From Endothia cerciana (Eukaryota; Ascomycota; Sordariomycetes; Diaporthales; Cryphonectriaceae), in assembly GCA_026119935.1 (NCBI GenBank), contig JALRMH010000008.1, forward strand, positions 372,001 through 436,000: 64,000 nucleotides of DNA, in the 5' to 3' direction. The position numbers and the translations under genes are program-made. Of this stretch, positions 34,324-46,898 are shown piece after piece. Every line of letters starts with the position of its first letter. The stretch's first letter is position 1. Below the pieces are notes generated by a model. That model did not search any database, was not told where the DNA came from, and saw only the letters and a list, made by a program, of their open reading frames with translations.

Positions 34324-35344
34324 AACAAAACAAAAGCAAGTGATGGTCTCTCTTTCTCGTAGGAAACCCCTGTACTATGCTGTTACACTTTTTTGAGAAC
34401 ACAGATCCGTAGTGGTGACCTGTAGTCCTATATCCATTCTATCTCAAGTGCCTGAGGTATTTAACTCGGCTGTCTTCCAACGTCCTCTCGGTGGTGGGCG
34501 TTGCTCCCACCCTGTAGCACAAATATTCCAACAACCCTTACAGTTTCGTTGGGTGCACACCTCTGTGAGGTCCCTGACTATGCCTCTGCGGATATGCCTT
34601 CACTATATTTGACATGATACGGTCACACAAAGACCCAGGTGCAACGTCACAAGTCAAGTCATGAGACTCAACACCTGACTATGCACGCGTCCAGCTCAGC
34701 CCTAAATCCACGTTGCATCACCGCGTCCCCCCTCCCCCCCAGACGGCCGATCACGATCCACGGAACCCCTCCTCGGGACGCCCTCATTCGCTCTCGGACG
34801 TACCCAGCCGCGCTCCCGGCTACCGTCGTCATCACTGATCTCAACGACATGTAGGGGACCGACGGCTGGATGCTTCCACGGCGCCCAAAGCCAGCCTGGG
34901 CCCCTCTTCTCCCCTCTCCTCTTCAAACCCCCCCTCCCCGCGGGCGGTCACCCATTGGAACCTTCCAGGACCTTTCCAGAGTGCGGGTTCCCCGACGCGA
35001 GAAACCTCTCCGTGCCGGCAGAAACTTCGTATTCACGAGCCCTCCTGGTCACACAGGTGTGACCGGACCCCCGAAGAGCTGGAGAGGGAAAGCCTTGGGT
35101 AGGACACTGCCCCCTTTTCGAAACGACGCCCGGATCCTAGGTACCGGGGGCGCGCGCTCTGCATCGTGCAACACACACAAGAGAGAGGCAGGTAGCCGTC
35201 CACATGCCGGCCGAGAAAAGAAAAAAAAAAAAAAAACTTCAGCCCGGAGGTTTGTGACGGGAGGGAGGATGTGTGGCCGCTCGCCCTACCCAGGTCCTCG
35301 TCCGCACCCTGCCTGGCTTGTCATGACTCATTTGTTGTTGGTGT

Positions 35345-35367
35345 TGCTGCTGCTGCTGCTGCTGCTC
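35345..35367. repeat. TGC triplet repeat
   Basis: About seven TGC/CTG units in non-coding DNA. Confidence 0.85.
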
Positions 35368-35643
35368 TACGTACGACTTCTAGGGAGGGGGAAAGGTAGG
35401 AAGAGAGTCCCCGGCGATTGTACGCCTCGGCCGGGGATCTTGAGATGTCGTCGAGTGGTGGGAGTCTGCAGATTTCGTCGGCGAGGTCACACTGCCGCGA
35501 GGAAGCACGGTAATGGTCCCATGTCAGCCGTAGCTGAGATTTTCCTTGGAAGGAAACATAGGTGTGTCGCACTCGCAAAGTCCTTGCCTGTACTCTCCGG
35601 TCCCTCGACATCCGTGCTGGCCGTGGGGCTCAGATGGAGTGCT

Positions 35644-35657
35644 GGGGGGGGGGGGGG
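35644..35657. repeat. Poly(G)14 tract
   Basis: Run of 14 G in the spacer between two convergent genes. Confidence 0.8.
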
Positions 35658-36859
35658 CGCGGCAAGATCACACCGGTGAACTTGGAAGAGGCCAGGACTT
35701 GGAGGGACAAGAATACTACAGTAGTACGTGCTCGTTCAGCGCAGGTACTAAAATCGCATGTTGCAAACAGGTCTCAAATGTTGGGAGATGAACTGTCACA
35801 TGAGCTCTCCCATCACGAGGCCGAGGAGAGTCTTCCGCTCAGGTTTGGATGTGATGGATTCACTCGGTAGCCTTGCGTTGGTACATGTATGCCTACTTAG
35901 GTACAATGGTACACATGACCATTGTATTATCCCCCGTCGCCCCCCACCTGTTCACTAGGGATCTGGTGCGGGATGCCGTGCCGTGGAGGAGTATTTGCAA
36001 TATTTACTGTACCCCAACCCGCCAGGCCGGCAGATGATGGTTGATGTCACAACATGTACATGGCCCAAAGGGTCCCCTTAGGGAATCCCGTCCGCCTGAG
36101 CTCCCAGACTTGCCGCAGGCAGGGCCCGGTTTCCCCCAGGCTTCCAGACCAGAAACGGATGCATCGTTGGGGGGTGTCTCGCGCCCCTGCGTGCGGGCGG
36201 GTGCCGGTAGAAGAAAAGAAAAAAAGAAAAAGGAAACGACAGAGTTTCTTCGCCTCCCCTCCCTTCCCGACCACGAGGTATCCGGCAGTTGGGCTAGTCG
36301 TGTCACAAAACACAGTGCGAACGCGCGGCGATGTCCGGCCAAGGGGGTAAGATTAGTGACTTTGGCCAGAGAGCGAAGGACTGCGGACACCGGGAAGGAG
36401 TCCATCGAAGGTAGCCGACTCGGTTGTCCGTCCACGCCCTGTGGCTGAGGACCCGTCCCCCCCCCCTCCCCCTCCCGTCCTTGTTTTCTCGTGTCACTGG
36501 GGTCAGCATGCCCACTCTGGACGCCAGCCGCCTTGCCCACGGCATAACCCCAAGTTCCAAAGGTGCGCGCCATAGAGAAATAAGATAATACGATGTTCCG
36601 CGCCGGTCCAAGTTCGATGGGGTAGGAAGAGTAGTCGCTCGTAAGGGAAACGCCGAAAAGCAGGTATCTGCTCGCTCTGTAGTCGTACACGCTATGCCAG
36701 GCATCTCTGTATAACTTTTGTCGTAGAAAAGGTGGATCGCCTGGCAGCGGCTTCTTTGGGATTAAAGATGGGAGAGAAGATGAGGTCTTGCCGGCCGCCC
36801 CTGACCGTGTAGATTGGATGGGCGCATAGACAGTTTCTCGTTCGGGTGCCTGAACCCCC

Positions 36860-39081
36860 TCAGATGATATTCGCGATGCTGATCCGCTCCGAACTATTCT
36901 TGACAGCAGCCGTAGGGCTGTTACCACTGCTCCCACCGCCCGCATTGCTCGGTCCAGCAGACCTGTTAGGCAGCGGCTGCTGGTGGCTCCCAAGGCCCGA
37001 CTCCATCTTCACCATCAACGGCGGACCAGGAGGCGGCAGCGACGCACTCGGCGGCGGCGGCGGCTGCAGTGGTGGTGCATGGGCCCACGACCCGGCGCTC
37101 ACAGGCGCAGTCGGCGTTGTCGGGCCCGACGCCAGGCCGCGGATCAGGCTCTCCACGCGCTCCCAGCCGCCCCAGTCACGGCTCTCCTCCTCCGTCAGCC
37201 CCGTCCGCGCCTCCGCGCTGAACAGCGTCCCGGCCCCGGGGCTTGGGGCAGGGGCGTTGGACGGCCGGAGGTGGACCGGGGCGGAGGTCTGCGCGGCCTG
37301 CGCCTCGTGCTCGCCGCCCGCCCAGATCCAGCCCGTCTCGGTGGCGGCCTGCAGGTCGGTGCTCACGTACACGAGGAGTTCCTCATCGCGGAGCAGGGCG
37401 TCCTGCAGGGGGCTCGGGCGGCCCATGATGGCGCCCGCGGGGGTGCCGGGGGTCTGGGCCAGGTAGGCTGCGTACTCCGCCCGCTTGCCCCCCAGGACCG
37501 TCGCGAAGAAGGACAGGAACCGTCCAGACGACGCGGTGACGTCCCGCCGGGGCCCGACCGCGGCGAGGGCGCGGACGCACACGGCTGCTGCGTCGTGGTG
37601 GCCGACGAGCAGGAGGAAGGGCGTGCACCGGAACACGTGGCTCGCGAGGAGGGCGGTCGCACCGTCCGGGAGGTGTGGCGTGGTGCGCGCCAGGAGGGAG
37701 GCTGTCTCGAGCGCGGTGTGCGTGCACTGCTCCACGGCGGCCATGCGCACGTCGGGCGGGCAGCTGGGCGTCAGGTTGCGCCTGTGGAGGAGCATGCGCG
37801 CGTTGAGGAGGTAACTGAGCGGGTTGAGCAGGTGCGGGCTCAGCGCGACCTGGGAGGCCGGGTCGCAGGCCGGGGGGAAGGTCCGCAGGCACGAGGCGAA
37901 GTGCTGGTCGAAGGTCGAGAGGCGGGTGGGCGCGATCAGCGGGGAGGTGAGGGCCTTGCTCAGCGCGCCGTACGACCGCACGACGTTGATGAGCGCGAGA
38001 AGCGAGTTCGTGAGGGGCTCTGCGCCTGGAGGGACATTCATGCCGCCGTCGTGGATGTAGGCGTCATCCACGCCCGCGGGCAGCGAGATGTCGCAGTCGG
38101 CGTCGTCGATCAGCATCGGCCGTCCAATCTCCACGGCCAGAGTGCGGTCGAGGACGTAGATGGTCCACCAAGTCCTCCGCCTCATCTCGCCCTCGATTAT
38201 GGGCCAGGGCCCAGACTCCGAGTATAACCCTATGTCCTGGGCCACGCGTACAGCGTTGCCGAGGCAGTTCCATGCCGCGGATTTGAGGTTCATCTCGTTC
38301 AGGACCATCGACTGGAGCAGAAGTGTCCTTGCATCGTCGAGCACAAAATTGTTATTCCAGGGATCGACCACCTTTCGCGAGATCTCGAGGAGTTCCGCTC
38401 CACGGTATGACCGCTCAGCTGGCGTGTCAGGTGTGAACAGGCTGCCCAGTGCCAGTACTGCGAAGAAAGTGGATAGGAATGACAAAGGTACATTTTTCTG
38501 GTTCCCGAGTCTGTAGATCTCTTCGACACCATGCTCGAATGTCCGCCAGTGGAGGATGGGGAACATGCTATGCGTAGAGGCGAAGTAGGAGTCAAGGAGC
38601 CGTTTCGTCGTCTGTATCGGGGGCAACTCGGGCCTGTGGATATCGAACAGTGAAGACGTCACAGGCTGTCGGAATGGTGCTGGCGGTTTCCAGGCCCCCC
38701 TTGAAAATCCCAACAGATTTGAGCGCGCCCTGGGGAGGTCGTGTGTTGGCGTCGGCCGTTGCCTTCTCTTCGGCTCCGCCCCCACGCTGGGAAGCTGGAG
38801 AGGGAGCTGTTCCATGCCATCGACGTCCTCCATCGAGCCATCCTTCTCGGAGATCAAGCGCCGGAGTGTGCTGTTCTCCCTCCTGATGCGCTCGTTCTGC
38901 TTCTCGAGGTCCTGAACCTGCTTTATGGACGACATACGGCGGTTCGTCTCCTTTGTGAACTGGCACTTGACGTTGCGGCTCGAGCACTCGGAGCAGCTCA
39001 TCGTCTCGGTCGCGTCGCACTTGACCTTGCGCTCGCGGCAGGCGTCGCAACTCGGGTCCTTTCTCCTCTGACGGTAGGCCC

Positions 39082-39119
<38 letters not shown>

Positions 39120-39580
39120 ACATTGCTGGCGCTGGAGCCGCTGGCGGACCCTGGAGCAGGGAGCTGGGCGTGTGCGGTTCCTGGCGTGCTGACCACCGAG
39201 TCGTTGGATGGCAGCGACTCCCGTCCCATGATAGTGCTGGCCGTGACTGGAGTGTACGGCTGGAAGGCCGTGGACTGGTGAAGCGAGGGGAGCGGAGGAA
39301 TACCAATGGGGTGTGGTGCGGGCGGCGGGTTCGACCTCGCACTTGTGCTCATCAGCCCCCCCAGGTACTGCGGCGGTGGTGCTGGAGAGGTGGCAGAGGA
39401 GACAGACGAAGAGTCGTATGACCTTGTGGACGGGTTGGGGGATCGAGGATAGGGATTGTGCGACGCAGCAGCCATATTGTAGGCGTCTAGCGACCAGTAG
39501 GTGCTGGTCTTCTTCGGGAGGGGGACTCCACAAGCTCCCCAGCAGGCGAGATCCGTGAGAGCTGATCTATCAGGGAACAT
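36860..39580 (-). CDS. Zn2Cys6 fungal transcription factor
   Basis: Nuclear zinc-cluster regulator; the orthologue and target pathway are not recognised. One long minus-strand frame gives 906 residues from the ATG at 39580. An inner ATG at 39475 (MAAASHNPYPRS) is a likely alternative start, giving 871. The N-terminus is Ser/Pro-rich with an 11-Gln run just before the DNA-binding domain. The zinc cluster is C178-X2-C181-X6-C188-X7-C196-X2-C199-X6-C206. A basic linker (TNRRMSSIKQVQ) leads to a coiled coil (DLEKQNERIRRENSTLRRLI). The middle-homology (Fungal_trans) domain starts around residue 320 (LLDSYFASTHSMFPILHW) and includes GEMRRRTWWTIYVLDRTLA and IGRPMLIDDADCDISLP. The C-terminus is Pro/Gly/Ser-rich. 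No intron is needed. It faces glutamate decarboxylase tail to tail, so co-regulation is not implied. Confidence 0.93.
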
Positions 39581-40034
39581 GCAGACGAGGCCCTTCTCGG
39601 GATACCTGTGCTAGTTTACGGGTGCTCCAGCCAGCCAGCTGGTCGATGGGCAACTTGCGGTTCAAGAGGAAGGCAGCAAGCACTCCGACGTGGCCGCAGT
39701 TCACCTTTGCCTCCCCCCTTACGGCTCCCTCAACCCAGGCCGAGGTCTCGGTCTGTCTGGCTCGTACCAAGCTGGTGGGTATCTGTCTGTCGAGGAGAGC
39801 TGGCGACGCAAAGTTGTCTCAACTCTTTCCTAACCCCCCCCTAAATTTCGCCCGGGGCTGCCAGTCGATGTCTCCCTCGCCACGAGTCCAGGCAGTAGCT
39901 TTGCAGCTCCTGTGCGACCGCAGTACGTTCTGGTCCGTAGGTCGTCTGTCGGTCTGCTGTCCGGCTCGCACAGTCCGGGAGATGTTCGAGACCCACACCG
40001 GCGACCCAGTGTCCCAGTACGTCTTGAGGCTCGT

Positions 40035-40050
40035 GGGGGGGGGGGGGGGG
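40035..40050. repeat. Poly(G)16 tract
   Basis: Run of 16 G, about 460 bp upstream of the Zn2Cys6 gene start. Confidence 0.8.
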
Positions 40051-41442
40051 ACGTGCTGCTACAGCCGCTCGTGTGCAGCTTGTCCGATTGGGTCGTGACC
40101 TTGAAGCCCTGGGTCGAACGGGACGGCGGCCGCCCGTTCCTCCTGTGGAAGACCGCCCCCTCCTGTGGAAGAGACACAGCCGTGCAGGAGGCCTGCAGCA
40201 CGATAACCGAGGCCAATGTCCCAGGCTTCCGTGCGGAAGACACAGCACAGTCCCACCGGGCCGTTTGAGGCGGGAACTGCGTATGTGAAGGCTAGGGACA
40301 GGACTCGATGTGACCCGGGGTGAGAGAGGAGCCTTGCCTGCCTGCTGGAGGCCGAGAGGCACATGCAAGTAAGAGAAATAAGGCTTGTGCAGGTGGCCGC
40401 AGAAGAAGGAAAGGATCTAGTCCCGGGAATTTTGAGAGTGGGAGGATGGGTGACTACTGCAGTATGATAAAGGAACATTCAAGCCAGCGCCTCCCTCGAA
40501 TCAGGCTAAGTCGAGGGTTCAGGAGGAGTCGACGGATCTTTCCATGAGCCTCCTTGGGCTCATCTTGCCTTGAGAAGCCTAGGCAGTGGACAAACGGGTG
40601 GAGAGTGGTGAGGAGGGTAGAGCTTCTCGGGTACGTACAGGTACATCATTTCTACCTCGCCTCGATCCACTCGCATGCCATCTATATGGGTCAGGGTCTG
40701 TGGGTCGACCGGGGCTCTCCGCGTGTCCACGATGAATCGGAACAATTAACTAGAGAGAGGAGTCCTCCCAGGCCCGCTCTATGGAGCTCCCTGGCACGGT
40801 GGAACAGGGGGAAGAACCGAGTCGGCATTGCCTTGATTGATATTCATCGACAGGCACCACTGGCGTGTTTCGAGGTCGGAAGGGAATGTGGGCGGGCGTC
40901 CTCCTCGGTGACCCTGGGAGGGTGGATCGCTAGTCATGGAACCCCAAGCCAGACCGCCCTCGAAAACCGGGGGTCAGCGGCGTGGTCTGTATGCGAATAG
41001 GCATAAGAGGTGAGCCTTTCCTTGCAAGGCTTGCCCTGCCGAACGGCTGGGAATCGAAGAGCCGGCCTAGTCTCCGGATCTTGGTACGGAGTATGGCTTA
41101 GCGAGCACCACAGGTAGAGAGAGATCCCCCTTCATGTTTTGGATGTGCCCCGGACCTAGTCCAGAAATGCACTCGGCGGCCCGACTTTTTTATTATCGAG
41201 TCAAACCGCCAGACCCGTCAACTCCAAGACGGCAACGCTAGCCAAAGGGATCGTCGGCGTAGTCTGGAGTGGCACTGCTTAGTCAATTCCAGTCAGACCG
41301 AAGGTGAAGACTCTAGAGGCGTGCTTCGCCCCAGCGTGCTGGGGAGATATGCGGTGGATCACCAAAGGTCGACCAGTCGGATGCTATTAGGGCGGTACCA
41401 AGGACCACCATAGATCAGGCCGTCCTGGGACCGAATTTTCAG

Positions 41443-41467
41443 ACACACACACACACACACACACACC
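41443..41467. repeat. (AC)n microsatellite
   Basis: About 12 uninterrupted AC units in gene-free DNA. Confidence 0.9.
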
Positions 41468-43619
41468 AGGAAGCATCCCAGAATCTGCGCCGCGCTTCCG
41501 TCTTGCCTCGGATCCCTCCATCCCCCCCCCCCTTTTTTTTCTTCCCTCTCCCCTCCTCGCGTGCGTGGTGCCATGCTTCTAAATATGTCAAGGTTTCAAC
41601 CGATGGACGAGGGGTGCCGAGATCATGTTCATGCAACTGGGGCCATCCTTCCTTGACAGCGCATTGGCTACCATTCTTGATCTCCGGGGGGCTTGCCAAC
41701 GTTGCATACCTGGGTGTCCAAACGCTCCAGGTCATGCCTACACTTGTCCAAATCTGGTAGAGTTTTTTTTTTTTGGACTTAAAATCTTCTCCTGAGCATG
41801 CGACGGCATGGCCAATGCACACGAAAGGGCCAATTTCTTCTTCGGATCCTGAGAACTAACCGGACTGACCTGCGCGCATGGTGAAACTTGCTGCAGCTCA
41901 AGCCGGGCGTCGGTGTAACCGACTGAAATCATGTGCCGTGTGTAACTTAGAACCAAAGGCCTGTGGTTGTTGTCTCTGCCCTCGATACTGTCTTGGGTTT
42001 GGCGCGCTGAAGATTCGGCATGTGATGTGGTGTGCATCCTCATCCCCAGCAGCAGGCATCACCGGCCCCTCATGCATCTCTGCTGTGCCCTTGCTGTCGT
42101 CGGTTGGGCCTGGCTGCTACCTGATCAATCTCATACAACCCGAAGTGCTTGAAGCCAGTAAGCTTGTTATGTAGCTGCCGCACCATGGACGGGTTGCTAG
42201 CGATTGGCGCACCCGAGGCTCGGGAGATTTGCTGATTGGAGTGTGTTGCCGCGCCGGGGAATATTTCTTACTCCTGGTTTGGACAGGCATGTCTTTGGCC
42301 ATGTGGGCTGTGGAATCGGTCCGGATCGCCCTTCGCTTCGAATGAAACGAAATGCCTGCTCGGCTCGACGGGAAGAAAACGTGCCCGGGCAGTGGACAGA
42401 TGCCCACCGTTAATATCACCTCAGACTTGGCAATGATAGGCATGCCAAGTGGCGACGACGTTTAACTCATGCAACGCTGGCAGGAGAGAGAGAGAGAGAG
42501 GCTGCTCGCGCCTCCGTCTGAGGATCTCTGTCAGGCTCGTCCTGATAATCTGTCATATTTCTAGCCTCACATCTCGACTCGCCAGGAGGGCTTTCGCCTG
42601 GGAAGCACATGACATATGGCGTCCCAAGGCGCTGCTGTCGCCACACGCTCTATGGCTGCATCGGGACGTGACACCTCGTCGGCTTGAGACGTTCTGCGTT
42701 AGTTAGGGGCAGCGGGGAGCTGGCCGTCATGAGGGACGTGCAACTGTCGCTAGCCTCGTCCAAGGGTCCACAGGCCGTGCAGCCGGTCCGGAACCGCCTA
42801 TCGTGGCTACTGGCGCGCGCCGAGGTCTGCGTACCACAAGTTGTACACGGTACACGGGAGGGGCTGCAGCATATGGATTCTTCTTCTTCCTTTTTCTTGC
42901 CATGATCGGACCTGGCAGATTCCCGGGTCAGGCCAGGGCGGACAGGAAACTGAGGAACCTGCCGCGAAGCCGGCAGCGGGTCGCCGAGAGGTGCCGTGAC
43001 AAGAACGATAAAAGATGTCGGGGGTTGATACGACCATGCATGTCATGTTCCATTCCAAACGAGCTCCGCCATGCATGCTGCAAGGTGGAGGCCACGTGTA
43101 TCTGCTCGCAATGTCTCGAGAGAAGGGTTCGATTGGACGGCGTCGCGGTCTCGCCCCGTGCCACCTTTTCACACGGGCAGAGGCCTTCGGCGCCGTTTGC
43201 TGCGGCCTTGTGGCCTGGTCTAGGCGGATCTGAGCCGAGAGCAGCCTAGCGATCTCCCTCTTGGTATCTGAGGCTGGTTGGTGAGGGCCGTTCTCACTCT
43301 GGCGGCAGGAGTTGGATGATCTGACGTTGGCCAAGATGACGGAGAATTCGTGCCCACCATAGCATGGAATCCTGTTGATGACCGTGTCAACGTGTGCAGG
43401 GTTCGAAGTTGTGCCCGACCTGTTGGTGATTTCGTACAGCGGATGCTTGGGTTCCAAGATGGCCACTGCCAGGACCCGTATGCGGCGCGGCTAACGGACG
43501 CAAGGTGATCCCCCTGTTGTATGCGCACAACCAGGGCCACGTTCCATCAGCCATGGTAGGGCCACAGGTCGACCACCGGAGACATTGCGATCCTTTGGGC
43601 CCCTGGTGACCGCGTTCTG

Positions 43620-43658
43620 GAAGCCCTGGGAGGCCCTGGGAGCCCCTGGGAGCCCTGG
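43620..43658. repeat. Short imperfect AGCCCTGGG tandem repeat
   Basis: Four near-identical units of about 10 bp (AGCCCTGGG / AGGCCCTGGG / AGCCCCTGGG / AGCCCTGG). Confidence 0.8.
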
Positions 43659-44275
43659 AAGAAGCAGCTGGCCTGCAGGCGTGACAAGACCATACCGGTG
43701 CTTATGCAGTACCAGTACGATGGAGGTAGTCTGGTGGTGTGTGACCCGGCAGGTCGTCGGGAAGGCCTCCGAGCCGCATCTATCTGGTGTCTTCCCCTCC
43801 CGGAGGCGGCTGGGCTGACACGATGCAGAAGCTCCCTGGCCCTCAGGACTGGCCCAGAGAGCTGTCTACATTCCGTGAACGAGACGGGCTCGAGGTTAGC
43901 GCAGGGAGAGGCGGTGTAGCAGTGGTCACCAGGCCGGCGTGCTGAGGTAGATGGCTTATGACTGATGACTGGTGATGCTGTAGTCGTCCTCGCAGACGCA
44001 TGTGGTGGTGTTGTGGTTTACCAACGAAACGTTGAGGTTGAAGGTAGGTAGATGGACGGGTCAGCAGTGGCCCCACACGGGAGCCATCCAGCGTGTACTA
44101 CCATAGTACATGGTATGTTCTCAGTACTTCCATGGCCACGATGCTGCATGCGTGTGCTGATTGATACATGCATAGGCAACCTGACTTTCTCGACACTGAA
44201 CTACCCAGTATACACCACTACATAGTACTGCCCACCCCCCAAGCCTCCTTCCGCTGTAACGGGGGTGCTGGTTAA

Positions 44276-44308
44276 TTTTTTATTTTTATTTTTTATTTTT
44301 TATTTTTT
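44276..44308. repeat. (T)nA array
   Basis: Five blocks of five or six T separated by single A. The array is strongly AT-rich in an otherwise GC-rich region. Confidence 0.85.
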
Positions 44309-46037
44309 GGGATACCACCCCCTTGCCTTAGATCCACGGTGGTCTCTAATCTCTCACCTCCCCTCGCCTCACCTCTGGACGTCAACATCCATATGTGAAG
44401 CACCACTGCCCAGCACAACAAGCACTGACAAGCCTCAAGCCTCGAGACGTTGTCATGTCGACCGCCAGGGCAGGCTACTCACACCACAGCAGACAGTCGA
44501 ACGGCCTTTGGCCCGGTTCGTCTGGTCCCATCTCATATCCCCCCTATGCACACGTCGCACACGTCAGAACAGCGGGCTAATCCTATCAACGCCAAGTTCC
44601 CCTTCCAGACCTGGGGTGCAGTCCCACTGCCCATCACTACCGGATCGGGGACAGATGCCTGCAGAGACGAGGTCAGCTCATTGCCCAGAGCCTCGGGAGC
44701 TCGGATGCCCCCCCAGGTCGCCTGCATGGCCCGCAGGCGTCCCCATTTCTTGGCCTCAACGTGCTCGACGACACCTGCACACACATGGCAGGATGAGATG
44801 TGACGACACAGCCCCTGCCCCGTTCATGGCTGGCCGGCTGGCTGGCGGGCAGGCTTCTGCTATGATACTGTACACCGTGACTCGTGGTCGTCAAATGACG
44901 TTTGTCGCCGGCGGGTTAAGATCCATAGCGACATCTCGCGCTTCGCCCGGAAAGGAAGTCGATCGCGCGCAGGATTTACTCTTCATCTGTTCCACATTCA
45001 CAAAAGACCGAGGTCCAGAACTCCTGCTGGAGCCGTTCATAGGTCCGAACAAACCTAGGAGCCCCATAGTTTCAGTCCCTGCCGTCTGCAGCCGGCTTTT
45101 TGCTTCCGCGCCATCCTGATCTCCAACAGCTGATGAGGCAGCAGGTTGCGGAATCCATTGCTACCGTGCACCCTGCCCGGATTCAGGAAGCAACTCGCCT
45201 GATCCGCGCCGCTCCATCGCAAGATGAGGGCTCAATGTGGTCAAGATCACCACAACCTCATCCCCCGGTACGACTTCAGAGAGATTGGCACCGACCGGAT
45301 ACGATTCATCTCGGCTTGCTCCGACGGATGCTGCGCGCCGAGCATTATCCCGCAGGGTGCGTCTGCTGGCGGAGTCCAAGCCTGGTTCGACATCGCGTAA
45401 TGTGCTGACCGCCGAGGTAACTGTACTATACCATGTACATGCCGCCCACTGTCTCGGCGGCTTCCCATTCGAGAGACAAGGTTTTGCAGGCTTCCCATGT
45501 GGCTGGATCCCGGGCAGGAGGTCCAAGGTCGGTTGGCCGGGTGCCGAATGTCAACGTCAAACTGCCACAGCCTTGCAGGTCCCCGGACCCCATATGGGTG
45601 GTTCCGCCGGAGCGCTGCGTTTTGCGCCATGGCTAGCCTGGCTTGGCCTGGCCTGCCTGCCTGGTAGAACCCCCCTCCGGGTGGCTTGTCTCTGACAGCA
45701 TCGCCGCCCTCTTTGGTCATATGACGACGGGATCCGGGTGCCATCTGATGTTCAGGCGCTGGGAGACCCTCCCCTCGACACCGAAGCGGCAACCAGCTCG
45801 CCGTAGGTCGGGCCAATAGGCTACAGCCCAAATAACGCGTGCGAACCTCGATTGACCGCTCGAGGCTCCTGCCTCACTGGTCAGCGCGAAACGATACCGA
45901 CACTGAACGATTTCGGGACAACGACAGGCAGGCATGTGAATTCCTCTTCGAGGATACGTGTGTAGCAGGACAGGAACACCGCCCGGGCGACGTATTCTAT
46001 ACGCGCACCGGCAAGTACAGGAGCCAAACATTCGATG

Positions 46038-46059
46038 GTATGTATGTATGTATGTATGT
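46038..46059. repeat. (GTAT)n microsatellite
   Basis: Five GTAT units plus two bases. Confidence 0.9.
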
Positions 46060-46884
46060 CCTTGGTGGACGCCAAAGCGTGGCTGGGGGGTTGCCAGTAC
46101 CCTCGGTAACGAGAAACAAGGAAAGGCTTCTTCCGCAAAGTATAATCCCGCCCGAGGATGGCACCTTACTCCGCTGGAGCTCCGCGTCGTGGAACCAACC
46201 ACCCTGGGCCCGCCGCTCACTGGAGGACCAGTGTTCCAGGATCACGGGCACCCACGCATCTTCCCAGGCTGGCCAAACGAGGCCCTCGCTCCCCGCCGGA
46301 ACCAAGTCCGCATTCGTCTCCTAAACCCAGCTGGGGGTGTCAGGCAGGCGGAATTCTTCCAATGCGGAAGACGTTGGCAGGCTACCCAAGAAGGCCTGCT
46401 GCAACGTCACAGAAGATGCACGGCGCGATGTCCCTCATGGCATACCAACCACCCTTGGACCGCCGGGCAGCGGGGGGCAGCGATCCTTCGACTAGGCGAC
46501 GCACTGGACACACCCTGGCTGGTTTATCACCTGGAGGAGCTGTGGTCTCTCCCGGCCTGGAACTTATTGGGGGCGGCAGCCCTCACTCTGGGCACTTTCA
46601 TTACTCGCGTCCTGCCGCCCAGTAGTTCGATCGTCGATGTTCCTGCTTTTTAATCTCCTCGGTTCTTGGCGGACACGAACGGAGCACGCTATAACATCCC
46701 GATGGCGCTTATGGCGCGAATTCAGGCGCGTTGCGGTAATAATCCAGATTCCAGGCTGACACATATTTCGAAAGACCCTGGGAAATGCCGATCTAGCTTG
46801 CCGCGTGCCGTGTTGGAATCTAGATACGGAGCAGTCTAGACTTTGGAGCCAGAGCCCTGGGCCCGCTGCCCTTCCGCCCCTTCT

Positions 46885-46898
46885 CCCCCCCCCCCCCC
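46885..46898. repeat. Poly(C)14 tract
   Basis: Run of 14 C in the gene-free block. Confidence 0.8.

Larger units (their letters stand above)
34087..36859. other. Tail-to-tail spacer between glutamate decarboxylase and the Zn2Cys6 gene
   Basis: No gene is supported. It contains an A18 run (about 35219-35236), a TGC/CTG triplet run (35345-35367), a G14 run (35644-35657) and a C-rich run near 36459. Open frames of 269 codons (34870-35679 plus) and 329 codons (36004-36993 minus) lack domains. The second runs into the 3' end of the Zn2Cys6 gene in a different frame. Confidence 0.45.

Noticed and set aside
36983..38227. 414-codon plus-strand frame opposite the Zn2Cys6 gene
   Set aside because: Antisense shadow with Arg/Gly/Glu-rich composition; the minus frame has the zinc cluster and middle-homology domain.
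42807..43466. 219-codon minus-strand frame considered as a relic gene
   Set aside because: A short part looks protein-like, but no family was recognised and no joining exons were found.
44265..45119. 285-codon plus-strand frame in the gene-free block
   Set aside because: It begins in the (T)nA array, which fakes a hydrophobic N-terminus, and has no recognisable domain after it.
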